Positions 42,631 through 56,043 of a stretch of DNA of 64,000 bases are shown in pieces. Within the stretch, counting starts at the first letter, position 1. Every line of letters begins with the position of its first letter. Location of the stretch: the NCBI GenBank assembly GCA_031761405.1, contig JASEVX010000008.1, positions 41,705,175 through 41,769,174 of the forward strand. Direction: 5' to 3'. The notes under the pieces were generated by a model that was not told where the DNA came from, did not search any database, and saw nothing but the letters and a program-made list of their open reading frames with translations. The stretch is from Serripes groenlandicus (taxonomy: Eukaryota > Mollusca > Bivalvia > Cardiida > Cardiidae). The position numbers and the translations under genes were made by a program.

Positions 42631-42888
42631 CTAGAGCTCTGTGGTACAGCTTTGGGATCGATCCATCGATTCCTCGTAGTTCCTCTTGACGTCCGTTGAC
42701 GAACGTAAATGCAACAAAGAATAGAGGTAAACAGAGTTTTCTCCCTCCAACAATGAATACATGACCATGCAATCATCATCGACAAAGAAGATGATGTTCC
42801 GTTTTGTTGGTGTATGAAAATACCATTGGTTGATTGACACAACGTCCATCCTTGACTCAGTTATATTTTCTATCTTCATTGTCAACAT
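42631..42888 (-). CDS. Unrecognised 85-codon open frame
   Basis: ATG to TAG, free of recognised repeats, with segments NITESRMDVVSINQWYFHTP and NIIFFVDDDCMVMYSLLEGE. No signal peptide, convincing splice sites or known domain. Could be a stray exon, a relic or chance. Confidence 0.2.
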   Translation of the reverse strand: MLTMKIENITESRMDVVSINQWYFHTPTKRNIIFFVDDDCMVMYSLLEGENSVYLYSLLHLRSSTDVKRNYEESMDRSQSCTTEL

Positions 42889-43009
42889 TGTAAATTCAAT
42901 TTGATAGCGCTAACTCGAACGTGTGATAACTAGAAAATAGCGTTTAACACGAACCAATGTCTTGGTTTGTGCTCATTGTAGCTATCATAACTATTGTTTC
43001 TCTGCTTTC

Positions 43010-43722
43010 TTTCTAGGATTTTAGCACGGGCTTGTTATTCCCAATAATGTAAATGAATAGAAACTCTGATGATACGTAAATAGAAAAGTCTCATCCAGCG
43101 AACACTCGAACACTTCGATAACTTAAGATTATTTCTCGATCGCTTTCGACTTTGAATCCTTACACATGTATCACGGGTTTGTATGTTATGATAAACACGT
43201 ATAGATTAACTGAATGACATACGTGACAATACGTAAATGTACATGTACATGTACAATTATAAAGTCTAATCCAGCGATTGCTTGAACACGCTGATAACTT
43301 GCAGTTATTTCTCGATCCCTTCGGCATTGAACCATCCGGGTTTGATGTTCAAACACTTACATATAACTGAATTACAAACGTTATTTCTCGATCTCTTCGA
43401 CATTGAATCATTATCAATTGTTTGTTGTTAAAAAAAAAACCACTTACGTTTAACTGGGTTACAAACGCGATAACACGTAAATGTATTAAGTCTAATCCGG
43501 TGGTCACTCGAACACGGTTATAAGTTATTTCTCGATCTCATTCGACTTAGACTCATTATCACGGGTTTGTTATTCACGATAAACACTGAAGAATAACTGA
43601 ATTACAAACGTGATACTACGTAAATGTGTTGAGTTTAATCTGGTGGTCACTTGAACATGCTTATAAGTTATTTCTCGATTTAGAATCATTATCAGGGGTT
43701 TGTTATTCATGATAAACACTTA
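43010..43722. repeat. ~170-bp tandem repeat, four to five diverged units
   Basis: 'taatccagcgattgcttgaa'-like, 'gttatttctcgatc' and 'acgggtttgttattca'-like phrases recur from about 43090, 43265, 43490 and 43640, with a partial unit near 43380. Confidence 0.8.
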
Positions 43723-43724
43723 TC

Positions 43725-44570
43725 CCAAGCCGGGTCATACCAGCAACTGTAAACATGGCAGTAATGGCTATCCTCCTGGACGCTCAGGGTTGCGGGGTAA
43801 GCATTACGACTGACGGACTGGGTCACAGGATAAACGGACCAATAGTACTAGAAACTTACCCTGGAAATTCCGTGATATAACTGAACAAATATAAGCGGCA
43901 TAAATCACGATTGAATCGACTTCGAGTTGTTATCTCGTTTCCAGTACACTTTCGTTCTTTTATCCGATTAGTTTACGGGGTTACAATTTTCTCGATCTAG
44001 ATGTTCATCAGACTTGTACCGAAAATCGGATCACTACAGTTCGACTTGCGTTGTTAACTAGAGGTATAAAGTAGATTTCTACTTGTGAATGGTAAACTAG
44101 CGATTGGCCACGTTTTTTTTATATAGTTAAGTTGCGAAAGGAATCAAATTACCAGGGCCGAATACTTGACCTAAAATAACGAAGTATCAGAACAACATAC
44201 TGTGATTAATTCATCGTCACACCATTAACACGTAATATCGCCTAGGCAGTGTAGTGGTAGATTGGTTTTTATTGGGGTTTTACTCCGTTTTCAACATTAT
44301 TTCAGTTATATCACAGCGACAGTTTATTTATTCATGATCCCTGGGTAAACAAACCAGTACTAGTCTGTGAACTGTGCCTTGTCTAAGGGCACTCCACAAT
44401 GACCGTCGGGCCGAGAGTGTGGATCGAATCCGAGACGCCCGGTTCCAAATCCCGGACCCTAACTCGAGTAGTAGAGCATCTGCACCGGGTGCGGGAGGTC
44501 GCGGTTTCGATGCTCGGCCGTGCCACGTCAAATACTTTAAAACTGGTAGAAATGGCTTTCAAATGTAGAC
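43725..44570. mobile_element. Three SINE pieces
   Basis: 43725-43905 (+): second-family body ('ggtcataccagcaactgtaa', 'gtaagcattacgactgacgg'). 44262-44460 (-): first family with both boxes degraded. 44460-44570 (+): second-family head ('gagcatctgcaccgggtgcg') abutting it. Confidence 0.6.
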
Positions 44571-44841
44571 ACACATTGGCTGCTTGGAAATAGTTGGAAT
44601 TACTCTGCTGTACTGTGCTGCCTACATAAATACAAGGAATGAATGAATGAACATTGAAGGATGGAAATTTCATCCTGCAAGATCAGGGATGAATTCAACA
44701 TTTTATTTCGGTGGGATACATATAATCGTCTGCCAATAACCAATAACTACTTCGAAAGTGTCATGAACAGAAGTATAGAACGAAGAGTAAGTTATAACTT
44801 GCTATATATACACTCAGACGACATAAACACGAATGTCGTGT

Positions 44842-45042
44842 TTAACTCTTTCAGCGCCAAAGGCAATATTGAGGTTTTTGCAAACAATACTGATTCAGTT
44901 GAGTCAGCTCGTTACCTGAAATCAGCATTGTTTGCCTTTTATTTATCGAAATAGTCCAAACTTTTTTTACATGAGAAATGGGGACGCCCGATTTTTAACA
45001 TGAAATAGTCTACTTTAAACAATTCGGCGCTGAAAGAGTTAA
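44842..45042. repeat. Family B MITE, TTAA on both sides
   Basis: TTAACTCTTTCAGCGCC ... GGCGCTGAAAGAGTTAA. One arm of the central palindrome is partly deleted (gagtcagctcgttacctgaa). Confidence 0.85.
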
Positions 45043-45797
45043 ATACCGTGGCTTATTTACGTTTGACGTGCTCCAAGTACAAATTGGACATCAGACGGTA
45101 AATAATGGAAAAACTATGAATTAAATTCTCTCGGATGATTGTCACAAGGCCTTCGCGCGGACCCGTCTAATTCGTGCCTGATTGACAATGCCACGTATTA
45201 AAGTGAACTCACATTGATTAGGTTATTTTAAAGGTTCCTTCTTTTTCCCCCATTTCTCGTCGACAAATTGTGCTGTTAAATGGACGTTTGTCTATTTGAT
45301 CATTCGGTTGAATTTGCAGTCTTCACATTGTTAAAGATATATGTACGTTTTCGTCGAGTACTGATATAAACGAATGCAAATGATGTGGGCATCTTAAGCA
45401 CCGTTGTTAATGCGAAAATGTTTATGGCATGGGCACCCCTACACACACGTACGTACACGAATCAAATCACAAATGCTAACGGACATAATTTTTATCTAAT
45501 TAGAAAAGGTGCGTTAAGAAAAGATGTTCCCTTTTATTAAACATAACACAAATATTTGTTTAAGCGCATGTCCACCATTGGTGTTAAATAAAATATGTAC
45601 TGGATTCTAAGCATGCGTAATGGCTAGCCGGCGTTATATTCAACATTTACATATTGATATTCCGAAAATAATCTTTAGACTTTTCCAAACACAAATATGG
45701 ACAAATCAATTTATTAAATCACGCATTGACAGGGCTAAATAATGAAAGTGCATAGTTCTTCGACATAGGGGCCTCTGCTATGTGTAACAGTTTTGTA
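45043..45797. other. No gene recognised
   Basis: AT-rich sequence without repeats or coding similarity that can be supported. Confidence 0.4.
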
Positions 45798-46011
45798 TTA
45801 ACTCTTTCAGCGCCGAATTGCTTAAAGTGGACTCTTCCATGTTCAAAATCGAGCATCTACATTTCTCATGTAATAACAGTTTTTGACTATTTTGATGAGT
45901 AAAAAGCAAACAATGCTGATTTCAGGTGAGACAGCTCGTTACGAGCTGACTTGCCTGAATCAGTTTTGTTTGCAAAAACCTAAATATTGCCTTTGGCGCT
46001 GAAAGAGTTAA
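45798..46011. repeat. Family B MITE, TTAA on both sides
   Basis: Ends as at 44842; full central palindrome cagctcgttacgagctg. Orientation opposite to 44842-45042. Confidence 0.88.
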
Positions 46012-46072
46012 CCAGAATTCTCATAGGATATCAGAGCTGATCGGAAAGGGAGGCTGACCTTTATTCAAAACC

Positions 46073-46282
46073 TTAACCGTTTCCTACATACTGACGCTTT
46101 GCAGCAGACGACTTTTTAAAACATTGTGGATAAACGAAAATTGCTCATCATGAGCAATTTCTCATTTCGCCACCATGGTTTTCAGCTCTTTTTAACAAGT
46201 AAACTCTCATTTATGGAGAGTTTTCACGTTTTTGTCAATATGTTTTCAAAGTCCAGAATTGGTCTTTGTGGGAAAATGTTAA
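46073..46282. repeat. Family A MITE, diverged
   Basis: TTAACCGTTTCCTACATA ... gtgggaaaatgttaa; central attgctcatcatgagcaat. Confidence 0.75.
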
Positions 46283-46931
46283 GGAGTGCCAGAGATGTCT
46301 TTGGGAGTACGAAGGCATCGACACAGTTCCGGTGGGATAACACGATGTAAGGTGGTATTCTTTCTCCAAAGAGGAAATATAAAAAAACGTAGGTCTATGT
46401 TAAAAGGAATTTCTCCTTAAACTGTATTTAATTTTTAATTTGAGAGACATTTTAGGGCAACACGACAAGTGTCTAAGGTAATAAAGCGTCTTCGTGATTA
46501 ATGGCGCCATTTCGAGGGATGGTAACGAGGATCAACACTGACGAATGTGACACTAATGATCCATCGTTATCGTCTTCCGAAAAACTAAGAAATAAAATCA
46601 ATGCAAAATCTTTTATTTGTTCTCTAGGACATAAGACAGTGCATTGTCATTTATCTTATTGACCCCAAAGGAGCTATTTTATGTCATCAATGTACTTCAT
46701 GTCAGCTTTATTCTAAATAGAACTAATAGCATATTGATACATGCTTATGTAACACCATTTTGGAGTTAAGACAATGTGTTATGGGTGAATTTTAAGATAG
46801 TCTTTGCGATGTCGAAAATACTTTTATGTCGTAGCCAGGATTTACATTTAAAGGGCATCTTAAAGAAAAAATTACTTGGAAATATCGACCTGAATAACAC
46901 CATTGTGTCAACGGCATGTGCCGTATTATAT

Positions 46932-47117
46932 CGAGGGCTTGGCGTGAAACGGTTGTAACTAAAACCCTGGTTTAGGGGCAATTTTGACCCCTTTGTAAAT
47001 AGCGCAAATTTAGGTGCCATTCCTCAGAACGAGCAATGGCACATTAATTGCCATTGTTTATCACGAAAAATGATTTAACGCTTATAAAGACTTTATGGCG
47101 AGGTGATTAACCTTGGA
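46932..47117. repeat. Family C MITE, right end lost
   Basis: CGAGGGCTTGGCGTGAAACG start and centre (gccattcctcagaacgagca) present; similarity stops after the 'aggtgattaaccttgg' block. A SINE tail fragment follows (47175-47275). Confidence 0.78.
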
Positions 47118-47397
47118 AAAAGTCTTTGTTGAAAATTGGTCCACTCCATTTTTCGTCCAAAAGCCACTAATTGCCTTTGGCACTGATTGGCTGGTGTTGG
47201 GATAAATGGACCAGAAGTACTGGTAACCTACCCAGGAAACGCCGTGACATAACTGCAATATATACAAATAAATGCACATAAATCATGCAAGAGTGCAAAA
47301 ACTGAAAGCAAATAAAAAAAGTATGCCTCGCTGACTTCTCATCTCTATGAAACACAGTAGGAGAAGTGCTACTTCAACATTTCAAAAGGGACTATTT

Positions 47398-47577
47398 CGA
47401 TGGCTTGGCGTGAAACGGTTGTAACTAAGTACCTATTTTGTTTGAAAACTCTGGTTGACCCCTTTGTAAACAGTGCAAATTTAGGTGCCATTGCTCAGAA
47501 CGAGCAATGGCACCTAAATTTCCATTGTTTACCAAGCACAATGATTTAACGCTTATAAAGACTTTATGGTGAGGTGA
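47398..47577. repeat. Family C MITE, right end lost
   Basis: Starts CGATGGCTTGGCGTGAAACG; central hairpin ggtgccattgctc/gagcaatggcacc intact; truncated at nearly the same place as 46932-47117. Confidence 0.8.
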
Positions 47578-47959
47578 TGTAAAAAAATAAGTTTGGATCG
47601 TATCCCTCTTTTAACCTTCTTACTTTACAGCTTATTTCAATCTTGATACAAGTCGATCGTTTCTGTGAATATATAAAGCGGCGCGAAATCAGCAGGCAAT
47701 TTACTTAACTAAAGACAGACCTATCGAGGAATAACATAATCTTCATCGTATAAACAAACTTATATATAATTGATTAGCTATATTCAGGGGACGGGTTGTT
47801 TCAATCAATAACATGCCATTAGTTATCTTGTTAGGCACAGTTTTGTTTACCATTAATCGACTTTGGATATTGTGATTATTTTTATGTCGATTACACGTCG
47901 TATATTGGGTTTATCTTGGTCGAATCTTTAATATAATTCAGGGTTTGAGCCTGTTTTCA
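47578..47959. other. No gene recognised
   Basis: Unassigned AT-rich sequence leading into the 30-bp satellite. Confidence 0.4.
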
Positions 47960-50735
47960 CTTGTTAAGTAATGTCTACCCAGGGAAAATGGTTGAATGTA
48001 TAATGTTCACCAAGGTATAATGCTTAAATGTTCCGTATATCCCTGGTATAATGGTTAAATGGTATGTTTAGCTATTCTGGTTAAATTTTCTGTTTACTCA
48101 GGTTTAATAGTTAAATGTTCTGTTTACCAAGATATAATGGTCTAAAGTTCTTTTTACCAAGATATAATGGTCTAAAGTTCTTTTTACACGGCTATAATGG
48201 TTTAATGTAATGTATACCAAGGTTTAAAGGTTTAATGTAATGCTTACCAAGGTTTAAAGGTTACGAGTTATAATTACCCAGTTGTAATGGTTTTATTTAA
48301 TGTTTACCAAGGTTTAAAGGTTTAATGTAATGTTTACCAAGGTTTAAAGGTTTAATGTAATGTTTACCAAGGTTTAAAGGATTAATGTAATGTTTACCAA
48401 GGTTTAAAAGTTTAATGTAATGTTTGCCAATCTTTAAAGGTTACAACTTTTATTTACCCAGTTGTAATGGTTTTATTTAATGTTTACCAAGGTATAATGT
48501 TTACAAATTCTATTTACCCAGGTATAATGTTTACAAAGTCTGTTTACCAAGGTATAATGTTTACAAATTATATTTACCCAGGTATAATGGTTAAATGTTC
48601 TTTTTTTACCAAAAGGTATAATGGTTAAATGGTATGTGTACATAGGTATAATGGTTAAATATGTTGCTTGCCCTGGTTTAATGGTTAAATGGTATCTTTA
48701 CCAAGGTATAAGGTTAATTTTTCTGGTTAATTTTCTGTTTAGTTAAGTGTTCTGTTTACTCGGGTATAATGGTTTAATGCAATGTGTACCAATGTTTAAA
48801 GGTTACAACTTTTATTTACCCAGGTGTTATGGTTTTATTAAATGTCTATCAAGGTATAATGTTTACAAATTCTATTTAACGAAGTATAATGGTAAAATGC
48901 TCTGTTTACCAAGGAATAATGGTTAAATGTTCTGTTTACCAAGGTATTATGGTTAAATGTTATGGTTAAATTTTCTGTTTATCCAGGTATAATGGTTAAA
49001 TGTTATGGTTAAATCTTCTGTTTATCCACGTATAATGGTTAAATGTTATGTTACCCAAGTATAATGGTAAAATGTTATGTTTACCCACGTATAATTGTTA
49101 CGTGTTCTGATTACCCAGGTATGATGGATTAATGTTCTGTTAAACTCAGGTATAATGGTTAAATGTTCTGTTTGACCTGGTATAATGGTTAAATGGTATG
49201 TTTAATAAGGACTAATGGTTACAATTTCTGTTTACCCAGGTATAATGGTTAAATGTTTTGTTTGCCCTGGTGTATGGTCAAATGTTCTGTTTGCCCTGGT
49301 ATAATGGTTAAATGGTATGTTTACTAAGGTATAATGGTTAAAATTTATATTTACCCAGGTATAATGGTTACATGGTATGTTTACCCATGTATAATAGTTA
49401 AATGTTCTGTATGACATGGTATAATGGTTAAATGTGTATGTTTACAAAGGTATAATGGTTAAATGTTTTGGATAAATCTTCTGTTTACTAAGGTTTAATA
49501 GTTAAATGTTTTGTTCACCAAGGTTTAATAGTTAAATGTTCTGTTTACCAAGATATAATGATTAAATGGTCTTTGAACTCAGGTATAATGGTTTGTTGTA
49601 ATGTTTACCAAAGTTTAAAAGTTTAATGTAATGTTTGCCAAGGTTTAAAGGTTACAAGTTTTATTTACCCATGTGTAATGGTTTTATTTAAGGTTTAACA
49701 AGGTATAATGTTTACAAATTATATTTACCCAGGTATAATGGCTAAATGTTCTGTTTACACAGGTATAATGGTTAAATGTTCTGTTTACCCAGGTATAATT
49801 GTTAAATGTTCTGTTTACCAAGGTATAATGGTTAAAGTTTTTGTTTATCCAGGTATAATGGTATGTTTCCCTAGGTATAATGTTTACAAGTTTTATTTAC
49901 CCAGGTATAATGGTTAAATGTTCTGTTTACCAAGGTATAATGGTTAAAGTTTTTGTTTATCCAGGTATAATGGTATGTTTACCTAGGTATAATGTTTACA
50001 AGTTCTATTTACCCATGTATGATGGTTAAATATACTGGTAAATGCTATGTTCACCAAGGTATAATGTTTACAAGTTCTATTTACCCAGGTATGATGGTTA
50101 AATGTACTGGTAAATGTTATGTTTACCAAGGTATAATGTTTACAAGTTCTATTTACCCAGGTATGATGGTTGAATGTACTGGTAAATGCTATGTTTATCA
50201 AGGTATAATGTTTACAAGGTCTATTTACCAAGGTATAATGGTTAAATGTACTGGTAAATGCTATGTTTATCAAGGTATAATGTTTACAAGGTCTATTTAC
50301 CAAGGTATAATGGTTAAATGTTCTGGTTAAATGTTCTGTTTACCCAGGTATAATTGGTTAAATGTTCTATTTATCAAGATATAAATGTTTAATGGTTACA
50401 CGTTCTGACTCGGGTATAATGGTTTAATGTAATGTTTACCAATGTTTAAAGGTTTAATGTTATGCTTTCCAAGGTTTAAAGGTTACAAGTACTATTTACC
50501 CACGTATAATGGTTACATGTTCTGATTATCAAGGTATGATGGTTTAATTTTCTGTTTATCCAGGTATGATGGTTTAATTTTCTGTTTACCCAAGTATAAT
50601 GTTTACATGTTCTGTTTACCCAGGTGTAATGAGTACATGTTATGTTTACCCAGCTATAATAATTACATGTAATGTTTACCAAGGTATAATGGTTACATGT
50701 TCTGTTTATCCAGGTGTAATGGTTAAATGTCGGCC
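47960..50735. repeat. 30-bp minisatellite, ~90 units
   Basis: The unit is close to 'ggtataatggttaaatgttc' + 'tgtttaccca' with period 30 (for example 49751 to 49781). Variants shift over the array, and a block of 48300-48430 is more regular. As 30 is a multiple of three, both strands show long spurious open frames. A further piece lies at 51953-52010. Confidence 0.92.
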
Positions 50736-51955
50736 TTTTTCAATCATAAGACAATGAACCGAGGCTCCAAACTTCCCCTAACTTTGCTAATATCAACCAA
50801 TGACAAGTAAGCATCAGACGATACAATATGGTTTAAAGTAACGATAATATTCAAGTACATGACTGTTATCACAATATTCATCTCATGTTTGAATAAACTG
50901 ATATTTTAGTATACTATTTTAAACTAAAAGGAAATGTTTAGAATTTCTGACCGACTGACCCTACCATACATAGCCCAAATCATGTTTTTACAAATTATTT
51001 CTAACTTTAGTCATTCAATAAGTATATCCATTTTCATCTAACAATTTAAGCATGTTCTAACAGTTTTTAACATAAAACGATCATTTTGCATAAAGTTATT
51101 TTCAACCAGTATTTAATGCCTCTTTTTTTAAGCTTCAATTTATAAAAGATATATTCCACTGTCTGCAAATATGATATTGTTAACAGAGTTATAGGGTTTA
51201 TTCATATAACGCTTTTAAACACACATGCAATTGTACCATTTCCGTAGTTTTAATTTCAACAAGACCCCAATGTCTGAGCCATAGAGAAATATAGGACACA
51301 TTTTAAAATCACAGTGTTTGAAGAACGTTTGATAAGACAAGGTAAAGCATTTTCCTAACTTTTTAACAAAGAAATCAATGCTTTTTTGCCTTTAGAAGTC
51401 ACATAATTAGACATCTTAAAAGATGACAACTTTCTTGAAAAACTTACACCAACATAGATAAAATATTATTGTAATACCAACATTCATTTTTTGTTAATCG
51501 CCCAATATTTTTAGATACAACTATCTACGTTTTCTGCGTGTTGACTTCCTTCCTCGACTTAGTACAATACGCATGCTGTGCATTAAGTTGCTGCTGAAGG
51601 CCAATAGCAGTATCACTTATTACAGCAACGTCATCAGCAAACATAAGCGAAAGGATTTCAATAACATTGTGTAGGAAACCCTGGAGCCAGAATCACGTAT
51701 TACCGTTTCTAATTCATTCATGAAAAGACAAAACAAAATAAGACTTAATTTACAACCTTGTCTTAAACCGATCGGACAATTAAATGAATCAGATAATGTG
51801 TAAGAGTTTGTTTATTATCTATGACGAATGCTTTAACAGTACTATCAATGTCATGTATAGCTTTAAACAATTCCCTTCTCAAACCATGTTTCCTTAAATA
51901 ATTGGATCTGATAACAGAGTCGAATGCTTCTTTTTAAATCTACAAATGCAAGATA
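50736..51955 (-). mobile_element. Decayed LINE (reverse transcriptase relic)
   Basis: The minus strand encodes, with frameshifts and stops, KAFDSVIRSNYLRKHGLRRE, then IGLRQGCKLSLILFCLFMNE, then LMFADDVAVISDTAIGLQQQ and FKMCPIFLYGSD. The FADD box is the reverse transcriptase catalytic motif. It sits between two stretches of the same minisatellite, so it inserted into that array. Clade not assigned. Confidence 0.8.
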
Positions 51956-52689
51956 TAATGGTTTCCTGTTCACCCAGGTATAATAGTGTGAAGTATTAAG
52001 TAGACAGATGTTTAATGTAACGGTTCCAACACTATTTGAAATATTGGTATGCTATATAGATGATGTAGCTCTCTCCGTCCTCATATATTTATTTGTTAAA
52101 AAGGGACACAATGGTAAAGTAATGAAACAAAGACATTCAAACACGGCGCTGGGAGGTTGCAAGGCTAATGGACTTTCTCTCTTGACACCCTCGACATTTA
52201 TAGGAGACGTGAAAATCTGCGGTGATAAAATTGTAAGCAGTAACAGAAAGTGCGATATATGTATGTTGACAGTGTACAGAAAGTACCCTCAGACGGCGAT
52301 CAAAATTTTGAAAAGTTGAAACTTCTGCAAATATTGCTTATAGTGACAACAAAGTAAGTAATCATTAGTTCAAAACAATTTGGCAGTAAATTTTGAAAAA
52401 CTGTCAATTGAAAGTCTTACTGGGTATGTCTACCATTACAAATGAAGCATAAAAGGTAAATCAATGGTACTGGAAAGTGAAATTATTACTCGAATTTGAT
52501 CCCAAAATTATGATTCTAATATTTCACGACAACTCTTTAACAGTTTTAAAACTGAGACTATAATATATATTTGCTGGTGTTCAGTACCTTTAGCGTATTT
52601 GTAACCAATCAAGATCCTCTGTGTGGCAGCTTATAACTTTAACCTGTCTCTTGAAAGAGCTATCGACAGTAATACTAACGTTTTGTTGT

Positions 52690-55668
52690 AGCGGACCTAA
52701 ACCAGGATCTGTTTAAAACTAATGAATTTCATTTAAACAGCATCATGTCTATTAATAACCGTCGTAACGTTATAAGTAAAACAACTCGTATAACTGAACA
52801 TACAAGTACTTTATTAGATCCCATTCTTGTTTCTGAACCATTATCCGTGCTTGATTTGGATACACTCGATGTTAGGGGGGACATTAGTGACCATAAAGCG
52901 ACTATTTTCTCCATTTCATTCAGTAAAATCATAGATTTTTCTTGTAAAAAGAGGAAGGTATGGTATTACGACCGAGCTGACATTGAAGAACTTAATAGTT
53001 TAATTGAAAAAAATAACTGGGACTTTATATCTTCTCTAAATACTGATAACGCTTGTAGATAATTTACCACAACTTTATCTGAATTCATGAATCGTTGCAT
53101 ACCATCGAAAGAAGTTGTAATGCGCCATAATGACCAACTATGGTACGATTAAGAAATAAGGAAATTTACCAGGAAACAGGATAGGCAAAACTCGCTTGCA
53201 GTAAAACTGAAACGGCCCTCTAATTGGTTAAAATATAAAAAACTACGTAATAAAGTTAACAATCTTATTAAATCAGCAAAACAACGATACTTCTGCAATA
53301 TTGATGAGTCTCTATCAAGTAATTTAATTAACGACCCTACAAAGTATTGGTCTTGTTTACGAAATTTAATAAAGGGTAACGTTAAATCGAATTCCATTCC
53401 TATTTTAAAGACAACAGACGATAACGTCGAGACATTGATTTACTCAGACGAAGAATAGGCCAATTATTTGAATAATTAATTATTTTGCTTCTATATCAAC
53501 TGTTGATGACTCTAAAACAGAATTGTTCAAATTTGTGAAAAATCGCAAACTAAACTCACAAATATCAGAGTAAGTATTCAAGATATAAAGGATAGTATCA
53601 GTACTATACAGCCTAATAAAGCAGTTGGGCCTGACTCAATTAGTCACAAGTTACTAAAAGCAGCAAACATTACACTTTCTAAACCTTTGAGTATGCTATT
53701 TAATACATCGCTTGAATCTGAAATATTCCCTTTTCAATGGAAACAATCTAATTTACTACCTTTATATACTTTTTTCAGGAATTATCGTCCAATATCAGTA
53801 TTGAGTTGTGTAGGTAAAATATTTGAAAGATGTGTACACAAACAAGTTGACAACCATATTCAGTCAAATCACTTAATTCACCCACTCCAATCTGGGTTTC
53901 TAAAAGGTCAATAAACAGTTTATCAGTTGATTGTCATGTACCATCACATCGTTTCGTCCATTGATGCTCAACAGAATATCTGTACGGTTTTCTGTGATAT
54001 ATCCAAAGCGTTTGATCGCGTTTGGCACAAAGGATTTCTATTTAAATTAAAACAAAATGGAATTGTTGTACCACTTTTAGCCTGGTTTGAAAATTACTGA
54101 TCGTACCGACAACAATCTGTAATTGTAGGCAATGCCAAATCTAGGCCACTAACTATAAATGTTGGGATACCTCAAGGCTCTGTTCTGGGGCCGTTATTAT
54201 TCCTTGTTTATGTTAAAGATATAACTGAAAACATACTTAGCATATCACGACTCTTTGCTGATGATACATCCATGACATGTTGTGCAACTAGCATAACTGA
54301 TACTGAAGGAATGTTAAACCATGACTTCTTAATGCTTTCTATTTGGGCTAAGCAATGGTCGTTTTTTTTATTCCGTTTAAAAGTGTGGCCATGTTGTTTA
54401 CTATCAAAGCTGTTCCTTTTCCAAGACTTGTTTTGACAATGTAGTACTAAAATTTGTTAATAGCCATTAGCACTTAGATTTAACACTTAGTAGTAATGCT
54501 AAATGGAAAGACCACATACACAACATCACTAAATCAGCTTCAAAGGTTTTGGGTATGATGAGAGCACTTAAATTCAGACTAAACAGAGATTCACTTAATC
54601 AAATGTATACTTCTTTTTTCTGTCCACTTTTGGAATATGCTTATCTGTGGTTTGGGACAACTGCACGAAAACTGAACAAGATTCACTAGACAAAACACAA
54701 AATGAAGCAGCAAGAATTGTCACAGTATCAAAGACTTATTTTAACATTTAAAATTATCCATGATCATACCCCCAACTATCTAAGTGAAATTTTGCCCACA
54801 CAAGTTGGTAATCGAACTGAGTATCCCCTGCGAAATGCGTCTACTATAGAAGTTATTTGCCAGTTCGTTCGTCCCTTCATCTGTATCTTTGTGGAATGAA
54901 CTGCCCGAGAACATAAAATCAGTAACTTCTCTGTCAGCCTTTAAGTCCAAAAGTAAAGAAGATGTTCCCAAGTACAACTGTTCCAAAGTACTACTCTATA
55001 GGTAAACGCCAATTTTCAATAATACACACGCGTCTTCACAATAAATGCAGTGACTTACAATTTGACTTGTACAATAACCACCTATGCGACAACGGAATGT
55101 GCGTTTGTGGTTATGAGTTAGAAGACTGTGAACATTTAGATGTCATAGATTTTACCAACAAAGAATTCTTCTATTTCGACAACTTAGAATATACCACCCA
55201 TTAAATTTAAATATTTTACTATATGGTTCAAATCATTTGAGAACTCAAATATCTTCCTGACAGTGCAGACTTACATAAGGGTTCTGGAAGGTTTGAATAG
55301 ATACTGTTGCTTTTCTCCTGGTCTTTTGTCCAAACCAAAATACCGCAATACTATATAATACTAAGTTTCAACGTTATCATACTTAAGATACGTTAGTCTT
55401 GATTAATAATTTGGTTGTTTTTTAAGTTTACCAACCACTTATTTAGCGAAGTAAGATAAATTGTCTTGCCAACAAATTGTCTATTTTATGTAATCTGTAT
55501 TGCCTTTAACTGTTTGTTAATTCAAAGACAGTATATGATGTATGTTATCCAAAAGGGACAGACAAAATCTAAATTGTAAGAACTTGTAGTCTAACCCTTT
55601 TGTCATATGCGTAATGTAAGTTGTATGTCATCTTGTGTATTATTTATATGGCAATAAAATATGTTTAA
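52690..55668 (+). mobile_element. Decayed Jockey/CR1-like LINE
   Basis: Frameshifted and stopped remains occur in order. The endonuclease C-terminus has LLDPILVSEPLSVLDLDTLD and SDHKA. The linker has RKVWYYDRADIEELN. Reverse transcriptase segments are NKAVGPDSISHKLLKAANIT, YRPISVLSCVGKIFE, FCDISKAFDRVWHKG, GIPQGSVLGPLLF and LFADDTSM (~54250). The thumb has SFFCPLLEYAYLWFG. A Cys-rich tail has IIHTRLHNKCSDL and CVCGYELEDCEHLD. A 3' AATAAAATATG lies near 55655. At least six in-frame stops make it dead. 52010-52690 may be its lost 5' part. Confidence 0.85.
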
Positions 55669-56043
55669 ATCAAACTATAACAAGTATTTGTAGATATGCT
55701 GAAAAAGTAGTACACGTCATAAATATGTTGTTCTCTCATACACACATTCAAACTGATGAGCCTAAGGTTTGAGTATTGCTTGATATACTCATGACGTAGC
55801 AGCGCCTTGGTGCCATATTTTCCCTCGAAGATTTCAAAGCAGTCGACCACAACTAAAAGTATCACATGAGGTAAACGGTGAAATCTTCGTGACTGGGTCT
55901 GGAATTGCTGTAATTAATCAGTTGAATGATTCTTGACGCACTGATCATGTTTATGGATACCAGCCATTGATTATCTGGGAAAATCCGGGAATTCTTTCCG
56001 TGGTCGTAACTCTTTTCTGAGCACATCTTAAACTGGTGATGTG
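55669..56043. other. No gene recognised
   Basis: Short AT-rich gap between the LINE and a MITE. Confidence 0.35.

Noticed and set aside
49708..50682. Several 60-112-codon frames of repeating YPGIMVKCSV or CKHYTWVN units on both strands
   Set aside because: By-product of the 30-bp minisatellite, whose period is a multiple of three.
52008..52319. 103-codon open frame before the second LINE
   Set aside because: No recognised domain; it lies between LINE remains and may be decayed element sequence. Not enough to call a gene.
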